Both the position numbers and the translations under genes were made by a program. Source: Brugia malayi (lineage: Eukaryota; Nematoda; Chromadorea; Rhabditida; Onchocercidae). From it: 64,000 bases of DNA. Under the pieces are notes generated by a model. It ran no database searches and was not told the origin of the DNA. It saw nothing but the letters and a program-made list of their open reading frames with translations. Numbering within the stretch: position 1 is the stretch's first letter; every line of letters starts with the position of its first letter. Location of the stretch: the NCBI RefSeq assembly GCF_000002995.4, contig NW_025062477.1:8404649-8468648 (forward strand). The letters are read 5' to 3'. Below are positions 24,633 through 36,800 of this stretch, piece after piece.

Positions 24633-26056
24633 ATGTTTGCTAGATGTTTCACCATCCACATCATTAATTCAACGAAGTAAATTTCAGTGAAGTCTAGTCT
24701 TACGACTGACTGGGGAATTGACGTAAACTAGGATTAATATCATCTGACTTCTTTCCAGAGTCTCTAGAAAAATAAGCTGAAACATTTTTCACTTTTTGGA
24801 ATAATGGACAATTCATTGTTTACTTTCTTTTCATACTTTCCAATCATTAAAGAGTTAAAATTACAGTTCGAAATATGTTTATCCAGGTGCAGGAAACTCC
24901 TAATCCAGCAACTCTTAAATTTATTCCGGGTAAAATGATTATGGGAAAAGGTAAAGGAACGCTTGATTTCGGTAACTTCATGTCTGCAAAGAAAAGTCCT
25001 TTGGCCATGTAAGCTTCCATATCCTCCGGTTCCATATTAAATCTCAATTTCGAGAACATTTCTGCTTACAGATTTATCATTGTAGATGCTATCCTCCTTA
25101 CTCTTGAATTAAAAAAAAATACAATTTCATGGTTCTTTAGTATTTTATTCAAAACTTATGTTAAACATACAGTAATCCAATAAAAAATGGATTACTTTCG
25201 TTTTGGAAAATATTTTCTTTTTTATAGGGAACTGTTTCGAATTAATGGCATAAAAAGCGTTTTCTTTGGTGAGGATTATGTTACCATTACAAAACAAAAG
25301 GAGATTGATGATTGGACACTCTTAAAACCTGAAATTTTCGCAGTGCTTATGGATTATCTGCAATCCGAGAAACCAATCGTAAATGAAAGTGAAATGCTGA
25401 AAGGTCCTGAGGATACTGGTGGGTTTTTAAGGATTTCTTAATGTAGTGTTTCTGTGGTAAGGAAAGAAGGAAGCGTTCATTTCGAACTTACGCAGTTTGA
25501 TTTTTTATTTCACCTCCCGATATTTAAGAAATACATCCGGAGGATAGTGATACAGTGGCAATGATCAAGGAATTGCTGGAATGCCGTATAAAACCAATGG
25601 TACAAGAAGATGGCGGTGATGTGATATACAAAGGTTTCCTCGATGGTGTAGTGCATCTTAAAATGCAGGTTGAGATTACAGGAAGTTGAGAGTTCCTGTG
25701 AAGAATTCTTTTGTTTGACTTTGCTATTTGTTGCTGTTTTTATCCTCGCATTTTCAGCTCTTACGAATTTGATTTCATTTCCAACATTAAGTATACTTTC
25801 CCTTCCTTTAAAATGGCAGTTAAAATCATTTAGTTCCAGCTGTAGTAATACTTTCCAGGGGTCGTGTACGGGATGTCCAAGTTCATCGGTGACACTTCAG
25901 TCTGGTATCAAAAACATGCTACAGTTTTATGTACCGGAAGTAAAAGATGTTATGGAAGTGAAAGATGAGGCAGACGATATTTTGGACTCGGCTTTCGATG
26001 ATTTAATGGGCAAAATTAAGGTAAGACCAAATCCAAACGAGCAGAGTAAAGAGTGA
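24633..26056 (+). CDS. NFU1-like mitochondrial iron-sulfur cluster scaffold
   Basis: Firm exons are the one ending at 25008, then 25228-25418, 25529-25668 and 25859-26056, encoding 220 residues from the ATG at 24875. The Nfu N-domain starts [16 protein letters not shown], followed by [19 protein letters not shown]. The NifU C-domain ([25 protein letters not shown]) carries the cluster-binding GSCTGCPSS motif (C158 and C161 counted from 24875). NFU1 receives [4Fe-4S] clusters and passes them to lipoate synthase and respiratory complexes. Human NFU1 has a targeting sequence before this point. A candidate presequence exon is 24633-24676 spliced to 24853, giving a basic, acid-free leader ([15 protein letters not shown]) in frame. 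That acceptor (TTAAAG) is weak, so the first exon is tentative. The last exon contains a donor-like GTAAGA at 26020, but reading through gives a normal C-terminus. Confidence 0.9.
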
Positions 26057-29000
26057 GCCTCCAAAATGTGTCTTGGCGTGTTTTGAATAGTGCAACAGTG
26101 GAATTAAGAGTACTGGTTGAAAACTCGAATTTCTTGATTGCTTCTTTACATTTTTGAGTTTTTGCTATGTAGATTTCATAAACAGTAATATTCTTTTGGA
26201 CCATTTATTTTTAGTTGCTGTTAACAGTTTATAATGCTACTATCGAATTTGGTACGATTATAAAAATACTTTGCTATGATTGTGAATATTAGGATAGTAC
26301 CAAATCTAAATATTTTAATTGTTGGAAGTTTTGGCAGCAATAGTAAGTTTAATAATTGTTACTGCCTGCTCAATGTTGCTGCCACAAGATTCAGTAGAAT
26401 AAAATCGTACACACTATATCATACTCACAAAAGATACATAAAACTTTAAAGCATTGTGAGATGTGTCAATGAGTAATACCGGAATTTATAGTTGGTATAA
26501 GTTGTTTTCAAAGGACTATACCAAACTACAAACTTTTTACAAATGTCGTATGAAAAAATACATTCCATACCTGACTTCATACCTAATCATACCCAACTTC
26601 TATTTCACTTGATATATCCTATTATGTACATACTTTTATTACTTTACATATTCAAATTAGAATAATCTGCTTTCTTGTCGTTTTCTTTGGATTGCATAAT
26701 TTTTAAGACTCATCGTTCCTACTTTTTCAACTAGAAGACACATTTGATGTCGCACAAAAAGAGAGACCTTTCAGCTACAACATCAAGCATTAACATTCTC
26801 AGCACTTCCAATATGGCTTATACAATGCCCCATAACATCGAATTTTAATAAAAAATTCCTTTCCTATACGAACTGTTTTTCCTCTAACGATAACATCCGT
26901 AAGAATCAACACTTATTTACAGAATAATTTGTCAGTATATTTTCTTTCTGAATTATTGCTACTGAATTATTGATAGATCAATTTAATTTTGATGATGAAC
27001 TCCTTAATTCTCGATTTTCTTCAAACCGATAAAAACTAACAAAATCGTTTAAGGCTGATTATTTATCTTATAAATTAATCTCATATTTACAAAATGAAAA
27101 TTTAATATAAACTGCGTTGTATATTTGTGATCCTAATGCAAACTGAATTACTTTCGCTTCCTTCCTAAACTACCAGTTGGGATTTTACATTTCTTATTAG
27201 ATGCACCTCCATTCAATCCAGAAGTATATTAACTCGTCTTTTCCTAATTCGAATGTTCTTAAAAGCGAAAAACAGTCATTAGAAGAAACTGATCTACTCA
27301 GTGATCATTGTCCAAGCCAGTGTGAATTACGTTCACAGAGTATTAGTCGTAATCTTCGACAACTTCACCTGAAATGGCTTGGAGAGTATAAGAACGGAAA
27401 GGCTCAATTATTCCTTTCCTTGATAATTCAGAAATTTCCTGGCAGATTTTAATCCGTTATCAATGAAGGAAGCATCTGTTGCGAACGAACAACGCCATGC
27501 AATTCACCTGAATTACTGAGGTTAGACATACCACATTTGATTGTTCAAGTCACTTACTTAGATGTCTTTAGTTGACGGGAACAAGCTAATAGGCCCAATA
27601 TGCATTGTGACATGTGTATATGCTCCAATGCGCATTGGGATGAAACAAAAATCCATTAGTGATTTCACTTGCTGCATAGCGCGGCATTCTGTCTGAACCT
27701 TTTTTAATATTCGGTCTGCTTTTGTGCGGAAGTGGTGGAGTTTGGCCATTTGTCTGCATATCGGTGTGCGAAGGTAATAGTGCAGGTAGTGGGTTGTTTT
27801 CTGGGTGGATAGGAAGGGGAGTGGGTAGTAGTGCTTGTGCTACTTATTAAGTAGTAATTTAGCAAGTCGTTTTTGACTCCTCTGGTCTCTGGACCAAAAA
27901 ATCCAAGAAGATATTTTTTGCTAATGAATAAAGAAGGAGGAAACTATGAAAGGCCAAGTAGAAGTTAACAAACGTAAATCATGGTTCAGTGATAATTCTG
28001 GTATGAATAGGATTATTGTTCTTCAGTTAGGTAATAGTTTCCTTCCCTGACCGGTTAGTGTAGTATGAAATATATTTAGTAGAAATCAGAAATGGTATAA
28101 AAAAATGGAACATCTATAAAATACTGGCGTAAGTCTAAACTGAAATTATTCAAATTCTAACTTTTGAATCTTACTGAAAATAGTAGGAATGATATCACGA
28201 TGTTATTTTTTGAAGATAAAGCATGGTGCGAGATCGGACTTAATGGTTATGAAATTCTCAGCGAAGTATAATAATATAATGTTATGCTTACCCAAATACA
28301 TCAAAATATCGTAAAGGTGGAAAAACCTGAAAAACGACGTTTACTTTTGAACAGCTAGTGGCGTTAAAGTTGGTTTAACAAGAGAGATCAGTGATTTGAT
28401 GACGGTTGGAATTGGAATTTCTGTTTTCTGGATAATCAGTTAGGCTGGTCTAAAGGTATTTATTTCATACGTTATTCAACTTTAAGTCGTCCAGTTGTTT
28501 AGCGTTGCTAGAAACATTAAAATAATCCCCGTAAAAATAAACTATTAGACTTTAAGCCATATTTGGATAGAAAGGCTAAGAAACTAAAAGTTATGAAAAT
28601 TTCTTTTACATAGATGGGTTGGGAATGTAAATTTGGGATAACTTTGGAGACGAAAATATGCAATTGTAAATTTGTTTTGTTCTCCAGACTGTTTCAAAGG
28701 CATAAGGTAATTCATATTTATTTTTCGGATTTTAAATCAACATATAAACTTGTGCAGTAATGCATCAGATATAATGATTTTTTGATAAAAGATTTCTTCA
28801 CTTCAATTTTCTCTTGTACTTTTGTTGTTGTATGCGCTTATAAGTTGTTACACATCCATTGTTTTAACATACTTTTTTTTAAAAAATTTTTTATGAATAA
28901 AAAGATGACGACTTTTGGTGTTATTTCTGAATGTTATATGCCAGATGGTTATGTCCACTACTAGATTACTGAGAAATTGTAGAAGCATTTTTTTCCATTT

Positions 29001-29284
29001 TAAAAATTTTCCATCTGTCATTTGGTGCACATATGTGTAAGCTTCTTTTGTTGCCAGCTATATACAAATCTGACTTGAATTTAAGAGGATAAATTTGTAG
29101 TTTTTGGCTCATCTTCCAACAAATGGTTGTTTGAGGATTTTAATATTATATCGGGTGGATTTTAGAGATCTTAATCATGTAACTTCAGTGGCAAATTGTG
29201 GTATTTTCGAAATCGATTGAAATTCGTAGATGATGTATGCTAATTCTGCTGAGTGCACTTTGCTTTTTCTTTTATATTTTTTAG
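26057..29284. other. intergenic region with an ambiguous GC-richer patch
   Basis: About 3.2 kb. Most is plain AT-rich sequence. The patch 27200-27960 is richer in GC and unusually open on both strands: 27201-27452 plus, and three overlapping minus-strand frames at 27555-27850. No frame could be tied to a family or a consistent exon chain. A hairpin lies at 27594-27639. This patch may be a short or decayed gene. Confidence 0.4.
27594..27639. repeat. imperfect hairpin
   Basis: Arms CCCAATATGCATTG (27594-27607) and CAATGCGCATTGGG (27626-27639) pair over 12 of 14 positions. The right arm is itself a palindrome (CCAATGCGCATTGG). Confidence 0.7.
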
Positions 29285-29337
29285 GTCACTGTCAGATTTC
29301 TGTTTTTGTTTAATATAGTTGCGTCCCGTTTTGGATT

Positions 29338-29962
29338 ATGTTGAAACATCTTGTAAGTCTTTTTTTTCTATATATTCCATACTTACACTGGAAGGCGTTT
29401 TGGAATTTAGTCATTTTGCCTTCATTACTTTAGCATGTAAATGTGGGAATTGATATCCAAAGATTTTCAGGCATCCTTTGCTGTTGGAGTTTATGTTGGT
29501 ATCTACCTGGATCAAAATCGTCAAGTAAAGTTTTAATCAAATCTTATAACGCCGTATCTTTAGCCAAAGTGGGGCTATCAAGTGTGATTTCAGGAACTGA
29601 AGATTGGAGATTACATTTCAGAAAATGATTATAAATAACATGAACTGTTAAAATAGTAATTAGCTGTTCTGAGACTGGAACAGAAAAGAACTGAGTAAAA
29701 AGCTGAGCAGTTAGTGATTATTGAGCAGTCAGTAGAAATGCAGCCTTTAAAAATATTTTAATTGAAATTATTCGAAAGAAGGTTGTTTTAGATCCAAGCG
29801 GTTTCTTCACCAAAAGAGTTGTTTAGTCGCTTTTTGGATGAAGCTGATCATTTTTTAACTGGTGTTCGTGAAGAAAATAGCCAGGATCAGTTGAGGAAGG
29901 TAGAAGACGATTTCTTCAAAGATGTAGAAGATTGGTTCAAACCGAAGAAGCGTTTTCCCTAA
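29338..29962 (+). CDS. STMP1-like short mitochondrial transmembrane protein
   Basis: Three small exons (29338-29352, 29471-29524, 29792-29962) join in phase 0 to encode 79 residues. The N-terminus MLKHLASFAVGVYVGIYLDQN closely follows vertebrate STMP1 (C7orf73), with the same Met-Leu start, Gly-x2-Val-Gly-x-Tyr-Leu pattern and Gln-Asn after the helix. STMP1 is a micropeptide of the inner mitochondrial membrane linked to respiratory complexes. Here one membrane helix (about residues 4-19) is followed by an amphipathic, acidic segment (ELFSRFLDEADHF, EDDFFKDVEDWF) and a basic end (KPKKRFP). It is about 30 residues longer than human STMP1. Trans-splice acceptors are possible at 29284 (TTTTTTAG) and 29318. 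A polyadenylation signal AATAAA lies at 30188-30193. The family call rests on the N-terminal 20 residues; the C-terminal part is not recognised. Confidence 0.72.
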
Positions 29963-30956
29963 TACTTATATTCCCTATATGTTTTTTGTATATATCCGTA
30001 TATATGTTTGTTTTTTTTTTTTTTTTTTGACTTTCTTATCCATGAGTTATATATATTAACATCGACCCATTGTAAAATCTCTGAAATCATATTTTCTTTC
30101 ATATATTTCAGGCATTTCTTATTAGTTATTATTTTGTGTGATTTGATGCAGATATTGTGTAAACATAAAACAGAACATAAATATCCTAATAAAAGCATAC
30201 TGAGCTGTCGCTTTTAACATAATATTAGAACAGATTCAGTGATGACGGATATTCCTCAGAGATAAAAGATCTATGTAGAATATCAAATATAGAACTTCAA
30301 TTACTTTGTTGAACACTAGAATTAAAAGGTGAAAGTGCTAATGAATTCTATCCAATACGGTTATAGAAGCTTGTTAATTGTATACATGGTACTTGGTTTT
30401 AAAAGCCTTTTGAATGGTTCTTTGAACTGACCCATTTTTAATGCAACCATTTTATCCTACTGTGTTACTGTTGTGAAAGACAAAGTTGCACGAGTAGTTT
30501 TTTCGTAGTCTCTCAACAATTTCAATGAATTCAGTGAACTCGAGAGAGAACATCCTCTTCAGTATTGCCAACAATCTGAGCTAGCAAACAAAAGGATCAA
30601 AGAGGAATTGATGTTTAGATGACACTGAAACTTCTAATTGGTATTACCTATATTTTTATATAATCTTTTAGAAAATCATTGCATTTGTTATCATTTTTAA
30701 ATGATTTCGTGTTAAAAATTATGTGGCTGATTGTCGCTGTTGATAAAAACATTCAATGTGAATATGAATTTAAATTCATATTTTGAACATTGGGTTTAAA
30801 TATGTAGTGTCCTCAAAATCCTATTAAGATTTTGAATAATGAAGAAGACATTACCCATTGGCAAAATAATTATGTCAAAGGTTTTACAATCTGTTGCAAA
30901 AGACATATTACAAAATAATCGTATAGATTAATTTAAAATTTTTCAATGATTAAAGA

Positions 30957-30995
30957 TTTTTGGAATGACTAAAACGTTTTTAGTTACTCCAAAAA
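30957..30995. repeat. short hairpin
   Basis: Arms 30957-30973 (TTTTTGGAATGACTAAA) and 30979-30995 (TTTAGTTACTCCAAAAA) pair at 15 of 17 positions with a 5-nt loop. Confidence 0.75.
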
Positions 30996-33241
30996 TATTC
31001 CAAAAAAGTAAAAGAGTGGTGTGTTTCGGACAGAAATACAAATAAACATATGTAGAAATACAATAACTGGTGTGGGACAGAATCAGTTATCATTTTTTGA
31101 ACAAGATTTAGAAGGATTATTAAACTACGCTTTCGAAATTTTCAAATTTTTAAAGTATGATTAAAATGTAATATGTGGCATAATTTATGGAAAAGTTTTA
31201 TAAGAAACATGCCGTTCTTTGGGATATTAACATAAGAATTGAAAAGAATAAAAGAAACTCTCTGGTCATCTGAGATAACAGAAAACATTGGTGAGTAATA
31301 AAAGTGCTATTAGTTAAGCTAAATTGGAGTGTAGCCAGGATGATTTTAATGCCTAATAAAAGCGGTTTTTGAAAGAAAGTTCGTAGAAACTTAACATGTC
31401 AAATTTTATAGAAACTTTCTTTGGTTACTAAAAACTGCTAAATAGATACGGCAACTTATGCGATATCACATTTAATAACATGAACTAGTGATTCAGGATG
31501 GGAATTGCTATTTAGTTTTTCCGGAAAATCTTTCGTGATTTTAAAAAGAATAATATAATTTTAATAAAAACAGAGATGGAAATGTTAAATTTGATTTTTT
31601 TTTAGATTGGAAACTAGTAAAAGACAAGAAGAAAAACAAAAAAGCAAGAATCAAATTACTAACATCTAATTATACTGAATGGCTTATAAACCTTATTTTA
31701 TTTCATTCTTTTTTTTTTACCAAATTTCTCGGATTTTAAAAACTGTAAATATGTGAGAATGAATCTAACTGCCAAATTTTCGCTGTCTTTCCTTATTTTC
31801 CAATATTTTAATTCGTTTTTTGGTTTAACGTAAATCAATATGTTATTTTACTGCGAGTTTTGTGGAATGTTGCTGTTGCAACTACCTGTAACTATATTTT
31901 TAAAGCTTTACATACATATGTGGCATTATGTAAAATGCAATGTCTAAAAAGTATAAAACAATCCTGTACTTTAGGTTTTTGGAAATTTGGACTAACTGTT
32001 TCGTTTTATTAGCTGGAAAATTAATACACCATTTTCTAGTCAAGAAGTAATATTTCGAAGTTTGTCAACAATTTCAGAATTTTCCATAATATGAACAATT
32101 CTAAACTGTTATGAGAACTATTCAAAAATACACAGTTCAGTTTTCTGTTTTAATTATCTTTTATTTATTACTTCAAGTATCTTTTGCATCATTCATTTAT
32201 ATTCTATAATCTTCCAGTTTAGTACTTATTTACAGTTAATTCATAGCAGTACAATGCATGCACAGATTTTAAAAAGAAATTAAAAAATCAACATTTTTGA
32301 TATTAAATATTTAACATAATTTGAATAATATGAATATTGAATTGTTGTGCGATAAATATTTAGAAGCCTTGAAATGCAACGAATCAATTTTGGATTTTTT
32401 CAGAAATACTGAAAATGTTCTACGAAAGAACAATTGCAATGAGATGATCAGTGCTGTTGCTGGAGGGCGCTTAATGATAAATCATTGAGAATACGTTAGT
32501 ATTTGAAAAATGATCATCGACTGATAAGTTCTAAGAATTTGAATCGTCAAGCAATCAAACCTCCGTAAGCTCTACTACTTACAGCACATAGCTGAATTGT
32601 TGCACTTCAAACAGTGTTTTTTCATTCATTTATTTATTGTTCTGCAAGAGTAAAACCAAGAGTTTAGATTAATTTGTCACAAAGGCCTAGTAATATTGCT
32701 ATGTTGAGATATTGGGGACAGCTAGACTAGGAACATTTATTTTCATTTAAAATGATTGAGAATGGGAAGAAAAGAGCAGCCGCAGGCTCTAAAACTTCAA
32801 AACTGGAATTAATTTGGACGGAAGGAAATATGCTACTATAGAAAAGTTTCTCTGAAGTTTCTCCATATGTTTTTTTTTTTTTTTTTCATTAATACTCATG
32901 ATCAAATACTGATAGATCGGATGCATTGCATGATAATAATATTATCAAACGGCTTAATACTTCAAAATCAAGATTTTCATGATATGATAAGATGCTGATG
33001 TGTTGTTTTGCAATAAGAATAACAAGTTTTGCTTCAGCTCGAAATTCAGTGGAGAAGACGACAAATGTTATATTCATTTGATGATCCACCTGTAGCAGTG
33101 AATCTCAAAGACTGATGTGAGGCATAGCAGAAGTGTCTTAAGTGCTTTTTGCTGGTGTCATCAACAGGAACCACTCCTCTCACTAGTGATAGATGTATCA
33201 TGTTGGGTTCTTGGAGTTGTGGAATAGTAGAAATAGGATAG

Positions 33242-33268
33242 ATGATAGATTAGATAGATTAGATAGAT

Positions 33269-33330
<62 letters not shown>
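33242..33330. repeat. (TAGA)n microsatellite
   Basis: Degenerate GATTAGATA units merge into about 15 perfect GATA tetranucleotides. Confidence 0.95.
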
Positions 33331-33477
33331 TTCCCTAGCTAAGTAATATTATTACTTCCTATCGCAATCAGTAGCGGTTTTTGTGTCTCCAAAATCGTCG
33401 TTAGAGGTGCAAGAAGAATTTTTTGTGCTTTAAAGACATTAGTGTAGCTTGAGAGCTTGCCTAACGGCTTTGCAGTA

Positions 33478-33487
33478 GTGTAGCAGT

Positions 33488-33519
<32 letters not shown>

Positions 33520-33553
33520 TAACAATAGTAGTATTGGTACTAGTAGTAGTAGT
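33478..33553. repeat. (GTA/GCA)n trinucleotide tract
   Basis: Runs of GCA and GTA triplets (tagcagcagcagcag followed by tagtagtagtag), 330 nt upstream of the GRDP-like start codon and probably within its promoter. Confidence 0.9.
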
Positions 33554-33870
33554 GGTGTGGGTAAGCACTCGGTACAGCAGCTGTCGTTAGGCACTAGTGC
33601 AGACTAGAGGAGAGGGAGAGACTTTCTCGTTATCAAATGAAAGCATTCCGTTGGAGAAATGCAGGAAAGTTAATTCCTGAAAGAATTGCGACCGTTATTT
33701 TATTTCTTTTCCTTTTATCCTTTTTGCCCCTCCTTTCTTCAGAAAAAGTCCTGGAAACATCATCATTCTATCGATTTAGAAGCAAAAAGAGGGAGGCTTG
33801 GAAAAGTGTAGTGCTGATGAAAATAAAAGCCTTTATTTGGGAGTGTTAGCGACTCAAGTTTATGATTTCA

Positions 33871-33872
33871 GA
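33871..33872 (+). promoter_or_regulatory. probable spliced-leader acceptor of the GRDP-like gene
   Basis: TATGATTTCAG ends at 33871, 9 nt before the ATG at 33881. Confidence 0.6.
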
Positions 33873-33880
33873 TAGCAAAC

Positions 33881-36800
33881 ATGGAATCGCACGAGCCAAA
33901 CACTGCTATTAATTTGCCGGGACCAAGTAACGTGAATTATAATACCTGGAATTGTGATATAGGAAACATGAGCACTACAGATACTGGTTCTCAACCTCCT
34001 GAGTACCACCAAATTGTACCTACTCTCCGTTCAAATATCGAACAAATGAAAAAATGTATTTCTATCGACTTATTATCGGCTAGCCAACGGGAAGCTAATT
34101 TCTTGAGAATGATCGATCGCAAAGCTTCGATACTTTACGAACAAAGTGTCATCGAAAATGCTGTCCGTCGCTACGAATGTTTTTGGCTTCCTATGCAGGT
34201 AATTTTTTAACTCCAGTACTATTTCTATAAAATATGTAGGTGCGGAAATAGAGCTTTTGAGCAATGCTAGCATTGAGAGACGAATTGATTCTTTGCATAA
34301 TATTATTTTTCTAATGCAAATATATATATATATATGTATAAAGCTAAAAATTTTTTAAAATTTTGGTATATTTAAAATCAGGATGTGAATTTTGGTTTTT
34401 TATCAAATTGTAAAAAAACAGGTCGTTGTTCTTATTTCACTTAATAAAATTTTTAAATATGAATGGAAAATTGAAAAAGTAAGATTTCTAAGTTGTTTAT
34501 TACTATGAAGATTTTGGGATATTTGTGACGATTTCATGAGGTCAGACTCAGATCTTCAAAAAAAGAAAAACAAAATATATCTTGTAGTAAAAAGTAACAA
34601 AATGATTCAACATTTAGAATTGGAAAGCTATTAGAGTTTTTGTGGAGTTGGTTACTAAATGTTGAATCACTTTGTTACTTTCTTGAACTCCAAATGAGCA
34701 CTTTATCCAACGAACCTACTATTTTTAAAAAACTATTTTTGATTCCTTGACGTACAAGAACAGTATAATAAAATAAGAAGTGGGAATCTGAAGACAATCT
34801 GAACTTCTGAAGAATCTTAAGATAACACAGATGTCATTATTAGCAATTTAATCTACTTCCTTACTCTTCATCTAAACCATTGGAAAAAGTTGGCGTTCTT
34901 ATGATTTGGTGTTATTTTTCAGATTCCCTTATAGATTAAAAACTTAACGATAGTACTTGAATTTGGGACATAGACATTTGATTACTTACAGTTAGTATAA
35001 AATGAGACTGTGAGATTGACTTTATATAGGAATGAAATGGCTAAGAAGAAGTAGGCATAAAAATTGCTTGATGATAGGTTTACACTGGTAATTTTGCTGA
35101 TCGAAGTTCTTTTAGAAACTTTTGGAAAGTGGAAAGAGTGAATAATAGAGTTAATGGGGGTGCACATCGATTGAATTAATTGATGAGATTAACTGATGAA
35201 CTTATCCATGCTTTTGACTAAGTGAAAAGAGAAAATAAAGTGAATCAATAATTATATGAAACGTTAATGGGGTGGATTTTTTTTTTTTTCTCCGTCATTT
35301 GTTAACTTTTCTTGCAGGCAGCACGTCCAGATATCAGAAATATACCGCCATTGGATGTTCATTGGGTTTGGCATTGTCATATGCTTAGTCCAATACATTA
35401 TCAACAGGTTCGTCTGTTCAGAATAGGGGCGATTTTTTAGAGTAACATTTCATTTTTTATTCTACCATTTACTGTTTCATTTCAATTTCCCATAATTATT
35501 AATAAATTGAAAATTTCAACAAATAGCATTCGTTTACTGTGGATCTTTTTTTTTTTGTCAAAATTTATTTGTCAAAGTGTCTGATGAATAAATCCGATTA
35601 TAATTCATTTGATGTAATTTACACGGATTATGCGGCAGTGACAACATTATAGTTAACAACAAAAGTATTTACCTGTTATCTGAATGATTTTCAGGATTGT
35701 GAAACAATATGTGGTACCATGGTTGATCATAAACTACTCAGTTCGGATGAAATTCAGCAACGGTATGAACAATCCGTTAGTATTTGGCAAAGTTTTTGCG
35801 GCGATGAACCTTACGATTTTTTGAGTTCCAAAATCAATAACCACCAGCCGTACCAATCAAGATCATCTTATGATATCGCTGCTGCTGCACAACGACAGCG
35901 TAATTTTAATTATCAGGTGGTACTTCCACTGAAGTATATAGTTTAGTCAGATGTTTCGAAAAAGATGAGCAAATCAACTCCATTGTTCCATTAAATTTTG
36001 AATTTGAAGTTTTCCTAATTTTCATCAGTTTTCAAAAAAAAAAAACATTTGCTTCATCATTCAGATCTCACTGCCGCATTATACGTCACCAAAATTTATT
36101 AGTGACGCTGTAGAACGATACCTCAATTTTCTATTGTTAAAACAAACTTACACGGATCAATTTTTGACGCCTTGCTATGATTTTGATATTGTATGGCACA
36201 CACATCAGGTCCTTTGCTTAAGACATTTAAATACAGATCTCCAGTTTAGTTATAATTATAGTTTCTTTTCCATCGAACTGTAAATTAGGAACGAAAAATT
36301 TTATCCTTTTAAATTTCAGATATTGAATTCCTACACTTTTCTTATTAATTTAGGTCCATCCGCATTGTTATCTACGTGATTGTACAGCAATTTTCGGCTG
36401 GTTAATGAAACACGATGATACGGTAAATGATCGTAATAAAAATAGTAAGTTGCTTAAAGGCGAAGCAATGACGAAGCGACTTTGGGCTGCTCATTTTGGA
36501 ACTGGATTTTGGCGCAGAGGTTCAATGTACAGGTACTTCTAAATGCTGTAATTTCTGAGGTTAAGAAAATTGGAAAAAATCTCTTCAATTTCAAAGGTTT
36601 TTAAGAAGTTCATTTTTTTAGAAATACTTTTTTCCATTTATGTACTAAACCAATTTATGACATATTGTAAGTTTAAACTTTAGCAAACTATGTATTCCAT
36701 TCTTGAAAAAATTTAATTATCTGAAATACGGATAAGCAGCTTAAGGGTTATTTGTACCGGTTTACCTATTTTCACTCCTAACTTCTATTACGCAACGCTT

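Larger units (their letters stand above)
29963..33871. other. intergenic region
   Basis: About 3.9 kb of AT-rich DNA upstream of the GRDP-like gene. It holds a hairpin (30957-30995), a TAGA microsatellite (33242-33330) and a GTA/GCA trinucleotide run (33478-33553). The open frame 33637-33849 lies just 5' of the gene's probable trans-splice site and has a hydrophobic stretch, but no neighbours support it. Confidence 0.6.
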
